This document shows, piece after piece, positions 1-5,759 of a DNA stretch of 5,811 nucleotides (position 1 is the stretch's first letter; each line of letters starts with the position of its first letter). The notes below the pieces were generated by a model, which did no database searches, was not told where the DNA came from, and was given only the letters and a program-made list of their open reading frames with translations. Both the position numbers and the translations under genes were made by a program. The stretch comes from an uncultured Flavobacteriales bacterium (GTDB lineage: Bacteria; Bacteroidota; Bacteroidia; Flavobacteriales_D; Parvicellaceae): contig CALDTD010000057.1 in NCBI GenBank assembly GCA_937924345.1, positions 1 through 5,811 of the forward strand, written 5' to 3'.

Positions 1-681
1 ATAGTACAATTCGGAACTAGTCAAAATAATACAGGCGAGATTAAGGGTAAAGTATTGGAGTTAGAAACTGGAGATCCTTTACCTTTTGCCAATGTGTATG
101 TAAAAATTGGAGAGCAATTAGTCGGTTCAGCAACTGATATGAATGGAAACTTTACAATTAAACCGCTGCAGCCAGGAGTGTATAATGTTAATATATCTTA
201 TGTAGGAATAGTTAAAGAAGTCCTTGGAGTGGAAGTAACACCTCAGAAAATTACTTACTTAGATGATTTTCAGTTTAGCGAAGAAAACTTACTTGGAGGT
301 TATGATGTTATAGAGTGGAAAAGAAAGCTAATAGACAAAGGAAATCCTTCTATAGAAAGTATTGGGATGAAAGAAATTCAACAAAGTGTATTGGCTAGAA
401 GTCCTGTTGAGTTGCTTGAAGTAATTGTTCCAGGTGTAAGCGTAAATACTAACGGAGAAGTAAATATTAGAGGTTCAAGAACTGGAGATGTGGGGTATTA
501 TATAGATGGAGTAAAGTCAAGTTCTTTAGCTGGAATTCCCGGTAGAGCAATTGGAAATATGTCTGTCTATACAGGTGGTGTACCTGCACAATATGGAGAT
601 ATAACAGGTGGAGTAATAATTGTAGAGACAATTAGTTATTTTGATTTGTATAACGCCAGAAAAGCACAACAAAACCGATAG
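1..681 (+). CDS. Secreted carboxypeptidase-regulatory-like plus TonB plug domain protein, barrel-less (5' end outside window)
   Basis: The frame is open from base 1 to a TAG at 679-681, giving 226 visible residues. The first residues (IVQFGTSQ) look like the end of a flavobacterial signal peptide, which tends to finish in -xSQ or -AQ, so the true start is probably 15-20 codons upstream; the internal TTG at 55 is not a convincing start. Visible residues about 12-95 match a carboxypeptidase-regulatory-like beta-sandwich (GEIKGKV, DPLPFANVYV, DMNGNFTI, PGVYNVNISYVG). Residues about 117-210 match a TonB receptor plug (VNIRGSRTGDVGYYIDGV, GGVPAQYGDITGGVIIVET). In ordinary SusC/TonB-dependent transporters a 22-strand barrel of several hundred residues follows; here only about 16 residues follow the plug. 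The protein is therefore unlikely to be a transporter and is probably periplasmic or outer-membrane associated. It sits 3 bp upstream of a sigma factor gene, which suggests a signalling or sensory role (inference). It could instead be a decayed transporter, but the clean ending argues for a real short family. Confidence 0.85.
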   Translation: MVQFGTSQNNTGEIKGKVLELETGDPLPFANVYVKIGEQLVGSATDMNGNFTIKPLQPGVYNVNISYVGIVKEVLGVEVTPQKITYLDDFQFSEENLLGGYDVIEWKRKLIDKGNPSIESIGMKEIQQSVLARSPVELLEVIVPGVSVNTNGEVNIRGSRTGDVGYYIDGVKSSSLAGIPGRAIGNMSVYTGGVPAQYGDITGGVIIVETISYFDLYNARKAQQNR

Positions 682-684
682 AAT

Positions 685-1281
685 TTGTTTTTTCGTAAAA
701 AACATATCGCAAAGAAAACCGATGAGGAAATTATAGCGCTTTATCAAATTAAGCAGAACAATAATTACATAGGCGTTTTGTACGAACGCTATTATCATAT
801 TGTATTTGGTGTTTGTCTAAAGTATTTAAAATCAATTCCAGAAAGTGAAGATGCTGTAACCCTTATTTTCGAACGGTTAATTACTGATTTAAGAAAAACC
901 AAGGTTCAAAAATTTGGACCTTGGTTATATCGAGTTGCCGTAAATCATTGTCTGCAACAAATCAGAAAAAGAAAGTTGCTAACTGTAGATTTTAATCATT
1001 TAGAAGAGGTTTTAATTGCTAGTAGTCAATCAGAATTATTAGAAGAACAAGACAAGGAGGAGTTGTTGCAATTTCTTGAAGCTGCAATTCTACATTTAAA
1101 ACCGAATCAACAAAAGGCAATTTCCTTATTTTATATTTATAAAAAAAGTTATGAAGAGGTTGCTATGTTAACAGATTCAGATTTAAAAAAAGTGAAAAGT
1201 AATATCCAAAATGGTAAGCGTAACTTAAAGTTATTATTAGAGAAACAATATAATCAATTTATAGAGAGTAATAATGGTTAA
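685..1281 (+). CDS. ECF-type RNA polymerase sigma-70 family factor
   Basis: This 198-residue protein has the two-domain plan of ECF sigma factors. Region 2 (residues about 31-97) shows LYERYYHIVFGVCLKYLK, then SEDAVTLIFERLITDL, and the typical end W80-LYRVAVNHCLQQIRKRK, which covers core binding and -10 recognition. An acidic linker (about 100-126) leads to region 4 (about 127-184), with LKPNQQKAISLFYIYKKSYEEVA and the helix-turn-helix ending KVKSNIQNGKRNLK, for -35 contact. The start is TTG at 685: an in-frame TAG lies at 679-681 and no ATG or GTG occurs before Met161, so TTG is the only reasonable choice; MFFRKK also looks like a natural N-terminus. There is no Shine-Dalgarno sequence, as is usual in Bacteroidota. 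Its end overlaps the anti-sigma-like gene by 8 bases, indicating co-translation and probable control by that partner. It presumably directs transcription of an unknown regulon from the cytoplasm. Family assignment is firm; the regulon cannot be read from the sequence. Confidence 0.93.
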   Translation: MFFRKKHIAKKTDEEIIALYQIKQNNNYIGVLYERYYHIVFGVCLKYLKSIPESEDAVTLIFERLITDLRKTKVQKFGPWLYRVAVNHCLQQIRKRKLLTVDFNHLEEVLIASSQSELLEEQDKEELLQFLEAAILHLKPNQQKAISLFYIYKKSYEEVAMLTDSDLKKVKSNIQNGKRNLKLLLEKQYNQFIESNNG

Positions 1282-2353
1282 GAAAACTAACATATTGTTC
1301 ACAGCAGAAAATATTAAGGCATATTTAGCTGGTGAATTTTCTAAAGTTGAGAGGGCTAAGTTTGAGCAATTAATTGATCAGAACCCTTTTTATAGAGATG
1401 CGTTAGAAGGGTATAAAAGTCAATCGAAAGGCCTCGATATTATTGATCAGTTAAAACATAATAATAAATATAGGTCTAAGAAAATAAGTGGTGCTTACTA
1501 TATAGCCGGAGTTGTTTTTATTTTAATTAGCGTTTGGGTTTGGTATAATTTATCTTATAATCAAACTAGAGAAAAAGGTGAAACATTAATTAAAAAGTCA
1601 TCAAAAAAAATCGAGAAAGAGTTTATTGAAAATAGGGAGAAGTCAAATGCATTAACCAAAACAATGAAGGTTCAAAAAGCTGATTCAAAAGAGCTTATTG
1701 AAAAACATAAGTTGTATGTTTCTAAAAATAATAAAAATGAGTTAAACGTTAAACGTAAGTTGAATTATGTTTCTATACCCAAAAGGCCAATTACATCAAT
1801 AGAAGTAAAACAAAAAAAAGCCCTAGTTACAGAATCAATTCCATTAGTCTCTATTTATGGATTTATTGTGGTAGATTATTCAAAGATTAAAGATGGGAAT
1901 CAAATAAAAAAACAAACGCTTAATTTAAAAAGTGTACCTGCGAGTAAAGAAAATAAAAGCTCAAATTTAGAAACACATCAACTAAAGACTGAGCAAATTG
2001 ATTATATAGAGTTTTTTAGTAAAAGTCAAGAATTGTTTTTAGCCAATAATTTTAAAAAAGCATTAGAGGGGTATAATCAAATTTTAGAGCAATACCCTAC
2101 GGATGTAAATGCTCATTTTTATAGCGGATTATGTTATTACAATTTGAATCAAAATAAAAAAGCTATCAATAGTTTTAATATTGTTCAAACGCATTACTAC
2201 AATACTTTTTCTGAAGAAGCAGAATGGTACAAAGCCAATGCGTTATTAGATATGAATGATATTAAAGACGCAAGATTATTACTTAAAAGTATTATTCAAA
2301 AAGATGGTTTTTATGCTGAGCAAGCAAACAATTTATTGAACAGCACGAATTAA
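1274..2353 (+). CDS. Putative membrane anti-sigma factor with periplasmic TPR repeats
   Basis: The protein has 359 residues and starts at ATG 1274, inside the last codons of the sigma gene. Residues 9-49 (ENIKAYLAGEFSKVERAKFE, NPFYRDALEGY) resemble the short cytoplasmic helical domain found at the start of Bacteroidota anti-sigma-like proteins paired with ECF sigma factors. One hydrophobic helix at about 72-94 (GAYYIAGVVFILISVWVWYNL) would cross the inner membrane, placing the rest in the periplasm. A Lys-rich linker (about 98-185) leads to a small segment with IYGFIVVDYSKI (194-205), then three TPR-like helical pairs: about 247-275 (SQELFLANNFKKALEGYNQI), 278-310 (AHFYSGLCYYNLNQNKKAI) and 314-356. 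Expected role: hold the neighbouring sigma factor at the membrane and release it in response to a periplasmic signal sensed through the TPRs (inference from architecture and gene order). It has no recognisable FecR or zinc-finger motif, so the anti-sigma label is less certain than the TPR and membrane calls. Two runs of eight A lie in the linker-coding part. Confidence 0.8.
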   Translation: MVKKTNILFTAENIKAYLAGEFSKVERAKFEQLIDQNPFYRDALEGYKSQSKGLDIIDQLKHNNKYRSKKISGAYYIAGVVFILISVWVWYNLSYNQTREKGETLIKKSSKKIEKEFIENREKSNALTKTMKVQKADSKELIEKHKLYVSKNNKNELNVKRKLNYVSIPKRPITSIEVKQKKALVTESIPLVSIYGFIVVDYSKIKDGNQIKKQTLNLKSVPASKENKSSNLETHQLKTEQIDYIEFFSKSQELFLANNFKKALEGYNQILEQYPTDVNAHFYSGLCYYNLNQNKKAINSFNIVQTHYYNTFSEEAEWYKANALLDMNDIKDARLLLKSIIQKDGFYAEQANNLLNSTN

Positions 2354-2393
2354 AGCACTTCTTTTTTCTATATCTTAGCTTAAAGACTTTGTT
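2354..2393 (+). promoter_or_regulatory. 40-bp intergenic gap with a weak promoter-like motif
   Basis: This is the only gap between the TPR protein gene and the exonuclease gene. TATCTTAG at 2371-2378 differs by one base from the Bacteroidota -7 consensus TAnnTTTG and lies 15 bases before the ATG at 2394. No TTTG box is present at the expected distance upstream, and no hairpin that could be a terminator is seen. The exonuclease gene may therefore be read through from the operon upstream, have its own weak promoter, or both. Confidence 0.2.
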
Positions 2394-3113
2394 ATGCTAC
2401 CAATAAAAGATTATTCTAAAATTATATTTATAGATATTGAAACCGTTCCTGTTGTTTATAATTTTAATGATTTAGACGAAAGAGGTAAAGACCTTTGGGG
2501 AAAGAAGACTAAATTTTTACAAGAAAGAGAAGAAAAAACTCCTGAGGAAATTTATGAGCGAGCGGGTATTTATTCCGAATTTGCTAAAGTAGCTTGTATT
2601 TCAATTGGTTTAATCGTTCAAAAAGGAGGCGAAGAACAAATTCGTTTAAAGTCTTTTGCTCACGAAGATGAGAAAGTCTTACTGCAAGAATTTATCAATA
2701 TTTTAAATACAAAGTTTAATGCTTTCGATTATTTATTGTGTGCTCATAATGGTAAAGAGTTTGATTATCCTTTTTTGGCAAGAAGAATTGTAATTAACGG
2801 TTTAAAACTGCCAACTATATTAAATACTGCTGGAAAAAAGCCTTGGGAAGTAAAACATTTAGATACAATGGAGCTTTGGAAGTTTGGTGATTATAAGCAT
2901 TATACATCGTTAGAATTGTTGACGTATGTTTTTAATATTCCAACACCAAAAGATGATATAGATGGGAGCCAAGTAGCCAGTGTGTTTTATGAAGATAAAG
3001 ACCTAGATCGTATTATTGTCTATTGTGAAAAAGATGTAATCGCTACGATTCAATTGTTTTTAAGATATCAAGGGAAACCACTTATTGACGAGGCTTTTGT
3101 GATTAGCACTTAA
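2394..3113 (+). CDS. Predicted DEDDy 3'-5' exonuclease, PolB-related
   Basis: The 239-residue protein matches the family of stand-alone 3'-5' exonucleases related to the proofreading domain of family B DNA polymerases (ribonuclease H-like fold). The three catalytic motifs can be read: Exo I IIFIDIETVP near the N-terminus (residues about 10-19) with the Asp-x-Glu pair; Exo II LLCAHNGKEFDYPFLARRI (about 114-132) with Asn and Asp; Exo III IVYCEKDVIAT (about 208-218), where Tyr-x3-Asp marks the DEDDy subtype. An additional conserved-looking stretch is KPWEVKHLDTMELWKF (149-164). It should hydrolyse 3' ends of DNA, or perhaps RNA, with two metal ions in the cytoplasm; its biological substrate is unknown. 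Length fits a single exonuclease domain without polymerase. The start ATG at 2394 leaves only a few residues before the first beta strand, which fits. Its stop codon overlaps the stop of the convergent Wzi-like gene. No functional link to the sigma cassette upstream is evident. Confidence 0.9.
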   Translation: MLPIKDYSKIIFIDIETVPVVYNFNDLDERGKDLWGKKTKFLQEREEKTPEEIYERAGIYSEFAKVACISIGLIVQKGGEEQIRLKSFAHEDEKVLLQEFINILNTKFNAFDYLLCAHNGKEFDYPFLARRIVINGLKLPTILNTAGKKPWEVKHLDTMELWKFGDYKHYTSLELLTYVFNIPTPKDDIDGSQVASVFYEDKDLDRIIVYCEKDVIATIQLFLRYQGKPLIDEAFVIST

Positions 3114-4648
3114 AAACCCCTATAACTATTCCAAAGTTGAGTTCGAACACCAACTTTAAAGAAAAAATCTGTTTGATTTCTGTAAGGTGTATTTTCTGTT
3201 CTTAAAATAGCAGTTCCAAACGCTTGTAAGTTTATAGCGTCAACTAGGGTGTAAGATGCGGTTAATTCATTATAAAAAATTCGATGTTTTTCACCTTGTA
3301 ATAAGTTGTGACCATATTCTCCATTTCTAGTCTGATAGCTTAAAAATATGTTTCCTCCAAAATTAGTGTCGGAAGAGTCTGCACCATAGGTAGTTAAGTT
3401 TGTTTGCTGTTTAAAGGTCCAGCGTTTATATCGGTAGCTTATCATTTCTACCGTTTCTTTAAAGTTTGCTCCCAAAGGATGCGCTAAAGACTGGTTTAAA
3501 TGACCATAACTAAGTTCAGAAGTAATGTGAGAGTAAGTAAATGGACGTGAAATATTTCGTTCGATTAAAAAGGAAAGATTTGGATTGTTAAATAGTTTGT
3601 AATTTTTATATCCTAATTGAATGGAGTATTTGTTTCCCCACCATTTTTGATCACTGCGTAATTCAGCTAACAAAAATTCATCTAACAAAAGCTGGCCATA
3701 AAGAATGTGATTATTTTTTATTTTTCCTTTTAAATTTATTCCCAATAAAGAATTATCATTAGAACCTTGTGCAAATTCTACAGGACGATAGAATATGACA
3801 GGGTTTATATAGTTGATGTCAAAACCTCTATTGATTAAAGTATCCTGACCAGCCCAAACTACTGTTTCAAAAATACCTAGATTAAAATTATCTGAAATAT
3901 TCCAACTTAAATGATGCGATGCCGAAAATTTGTTTCTAGCACGACCAGTTGTAATGTCTTTATGCCAAGAATAAAGGTTGGTGTATTTAATTTTCCAAAA
4001 CGTACTTTCAATTCTTAAGTAAGGGTATGCACTAGCATTGTCAGACAAAAAAAATGATCTGTAACCGTCTCCCCAAAAATGGTTTCCTCTCCCTGCTGTA
4101 AAACTAAAAAAACGATTTGGTGTATAGATTAGATGTCCTTGTATATCATGTAATCCATTTGGTTGGTTTGGAATTAAACCAAGCCTACCAATTGATGGAA
4201 CAACATTCTTGGTAAATAAATTGGTGTCTATGTATGCTTCTTGTTGAGTCGAAAAATAGCGATAGTTTAACTCGATACCGAGTTTACTGTTTAAGTTATA
4301 ATTAAATTTAGAACCTAGCGATAGAATATAGTTGATATTTCCAGTAGAAGTATTTTGCCCAAAAGTTCCCTCTCCAATAGGACTAATAAATAAATTCTTG
4401 CTTTTGGTTCTTAAATCGTATTTGTTTTTATCCAGTTTACTGTTTGTTAAACCACTATCTAATAAAATATTTTTGTTGTTTAGTGTTGCTAGATTATATG
4501 GTTGTATTGCTGAATGAAAATTATAATTTCCGTTGTTTAGTTTACTACTTGTATTATTGTCTAATCCATTAATTATTGGTAGCAACTCTTGTTGTCCAAC
4601 GAGAACATTGAAAACTAAAAGAGCTGATATGACAATGATTATTTTCAA
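3110..4648 (-). CDS. Capsule assembly Wzi-family / RemB-like outer-membrane protein
   Basis: The 512-residue protein begins with a signal peptide (KIIIVISALLVFNVLVG, cleavage probably near Gln19-Gln20) and ends in Phe (QLWNSYRGF), as outer-membrane beta-barrels do. The body is rich in alternating polar and aromatic strands. The hallmark of the Bacteroidota Wzi-like group is clear: GRGNHFWGDGYRSFFLSDNA at 186-205, followed by a second typical stretch NPVIFYRPVEFAQGSNDNSL at 282-301. In Enterobacteria Wzi anchors capsule to the cell surface; flavobacterial relatives are sometimes annotated as the gliding-related protein RemB, so the exact role here is open. The start is TTG at 4648: an in-frame TAA lies two codons upstream and no other Met occurs before residue 402, while the signal peptide begins right there. 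The start overlaps the stop of the upstream transferase gene in the four bases TTGA, which suggests translational coupling and a joint role in surface glycan export or attachment. Confidence 0.85.
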   Translation of the reverse strand: MKIIIVISALLVFNVLVGQQELLPIINGLDNNTSSKLNNGNYNFHSAIQPYNLATLNNKNILLDSGLTNSKLDKNKYDLRTKSKNLFISPIGEGTFGQNTSTGNINYILSLGSKFNYNLNSKLGIELNYRYFSTQQEAYIDTNLFTKNVVPSIGRLGLIPNQPNGLHDIQGHLIYTPNRFFSFTAGRGNHFWGDGYRSFFLSDNASAYPYLRIESTFWKIKYTNLYSWHKDITTGRARNKFSASHHLSWNISDNFNLGIFETVVWAGQDTLINRGFDINYINPVIFYRPVEFAQGSNDNSLLGINLKGKIKNNHILYGQLLLDEFLLAELRSDQKWWGNKYSIQLGYKNYKLFNNPNLSFLIERNISRPFTYSHITSELSYGHLNQSLAHPLGANFKETVEMISYRYKRWTFKQQTNLTTYGADSSDTNFGGNIFLSYQTRNGEYGHNLLQGEKHRIFYNELTASYTLVDAINLQAFGTAILRTENTPYRNQTDFFFKVGVRTQLWNSYRGF

Positions 4649-5718
4649 ACTTTATTTTTACGATTTATAACCTTCGGAATCATGATTATACTTAACGCTA
4701 ATAAAACGAGTACTCCTAGTTTTAATGTTGCGTTTTCTATTGGAACTAAAACTACAAAAGCAATCATTAAAAGATTATAGAGATACAAACTTAACACTGT
4801 TTTTTTATGATTAAAACCAGCAAGAATAAACTTATGATGAATGTGGTTTTTATCTGCTGCAAAAGGAGAAGTTCCTTTAAAAGCTCTTAGTGTAAAAGAG
4901 CGAATAGTATCGGTAAGCGGATAAACTAAAAATCCAATTACAAGTAAGGGTAAATTTACATCTTTTAGAAAAAGAGGTAGTTTGTTTAAAGGTATGTTGA
5001 TTGTATTAATTACCAAGATACTTATAATTGCTCCTATTATTAATGATCCAGAATCTCCCATAAATATTCTGGCTGGAGAGAAATTAAAAATTAAAAAACC
5101 TAACAAAGCTCCTGCCAATACAAACGCTAGTAAAGCCAAAGGAACATTATGAGAATAAGCGAGTGTAAGCCCTAAAGAGATTGAAGAAATAAGCCCAATA
5201 CCACCAGCAAGTCCGTCCAATCCATCTATAAGGTTATAGGCATTTACTATAACAATGTACGTAAAAATAGAAATAGTATAACTTTGCCATAAGTCTAATT
5301 CATCAATACCAAAAATAGTATGCATACTTTCTATTCGAATGTCTGCCATAATCACAATTATAAAACCAACGATAAAATGTGCGGCTAGCTTTTTCATTGG
5401 TGCAGTACCAATTATATCGTCCTTAATTCCGACAAAAAATAACAAAATTAAGGAGGCAATTACCGTTTTAAAGTTTACAAGTGTGCCATCTATATAATTG
5501 AATTGGTCTGGAAACCATAATGCATAGGAAAAAAGAACCCCGCCGAAAATTGTTATTCCTCCAATAGTAGGGACACTTCTAGTGTGCAGTTTTCGATCTT
5601 CACTAGGTTCATCAACTAAGTGTTTTAATTTAGCAACCTTTATTAAAGAAGGCGTAGCAAGTAAGACTACAAAAAATGAAGTCAAAAACCCAAGCCATAA
5701 AATTTGTTCTCCAATCAT
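4645..5718 (-). CDS. Polyprenyl-phosphate sugar-1-phosphate transferase (WecA/TagO/MraY superfamily)
   Basis: The 357-residue protein has about ten to eleven hydrophobic helices and the full motif set of the polyprenyl-phosphate N-acetylhexosamine-1-phosphate transferase family. These are DEPSEDRKLHTRSVPTIGG (36-54), the Asp pair D100-D101 in GIKDDIIG, NAYNLIDGLDGLAGG (159-173) with D165 and D168, FMGDSGS (219-225), and the cytoplasmic His loop DKNHIHH (289-295). Such enzymes transfer a sugar-1-phosphate, usually GlcNAc-1-P or a related sugar from a UDP donor, to undecaprenyl phosphate in the inner membrane, the first step of O-antigen, capsule or enterobacterial common antigen-like glycans. 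The His motif and length are nearer to WecA/TagO than to MraY, and no peptidoglycan gene cluster surrounds it, so cell-surface glycan synthesis is the better reading. Donor sugar cannot be told. The ATG at 5716-5718 is well placed just before helix 1. It is the first gene of a two-gene operon with the Wzi-like protein. Confidence 0.92.
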   Translation of the reverse strand: MIGEQILWLGFLTSFFVVLLATPSLIKVAKLKHLVDEPSEDRKLHTRSVPTIGGITIFGGVLFSYALWFPDQFNYIDGTLVNFKTVIASLILLFFVGIKDDIIGTAPMKKLAAHFIVGFIIVIMADIRIESMHTIFGIDELDLWQSYTISIFTYIVIVNAYNLIDGLDGLAGGIGLISSISLGLTLAYSHNVPLALLAFVLAGALLGFLIFNFSPARIFMGDSGSLIIGAIISILVINTINIPLNKLPLFLKDVNLPLLVIGFLVYPLTDTIRSFTLRAFKGTSPFAADKNHIHHKFILAGFNHKKTVLSLYLYNLLMIAFVVLVPIENATLKLGVLVLLALSIIMIPKVINRKNKV

Positions 5719-5725
5719 GAAGTTG

Positions 5726-5755
5726 TAAAATTAGTTTTTGCAGGAGCATACCAAA
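5726..5755 (-). promoter_or_regulatory. Candidate Bacteroidota-type promoter for the transferase/Wzi operon
   Basis: Read on the - strand, TTTG (5755-5752) is followed after 18 bases by TAATTTTA (5733-5726), which matches the -7 consensus TAnnTTTG at seven of eight positions. The motif ends 7 bases before the ATG of the transferase gene, so the transcript would have almost no 5' leader. This fits leader-poor, Shine-Dalgarno-free initiation but is unproven; AT-rich DNA gives such matches by chance fairly often. Confidence 0.4.
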
Positions 5756-5759
5756 ACTT

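Noticed and set aside
55..57. TTG as start codon of the plug protein
   Set aside because: It would cut into the first strand of the regulatory-like domain (GEIKGKV) and remove the signal peptide; the frame is open to the left edge and the residues before it fit a signal peptide end.
679..687. Plug and sigma genes as one gene broken by a nonsense mutation
   Set aside because: Both products have natural ends: the plug domain is complete before TAG, and MFFRKK is a normal ECF sigma N-terminus. The shared frame has a one in three chance.
526..798. 90-residue open frame on the - strand across the plug/sigma gene junction
   Set aside because: It lies opposite two well-supported genes, has no recognisable domain, and its sequence looks like the complement of coding DNA.
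2354..2393. Rho-independent terminator after the TPR protein gene
   Set aside because: A T-run is present (2362-2367) but no GC-rich stem precedes it; only very short A/T complementarity is seen.
4332..4517. 61-residue open frame on the + strand inside the Wzi-like gene
   Set aside because: It is antisense to a clear outer-membrane protein gene, hydrophobic only because of complement codon bias, and has no promoter-like sequence of note.
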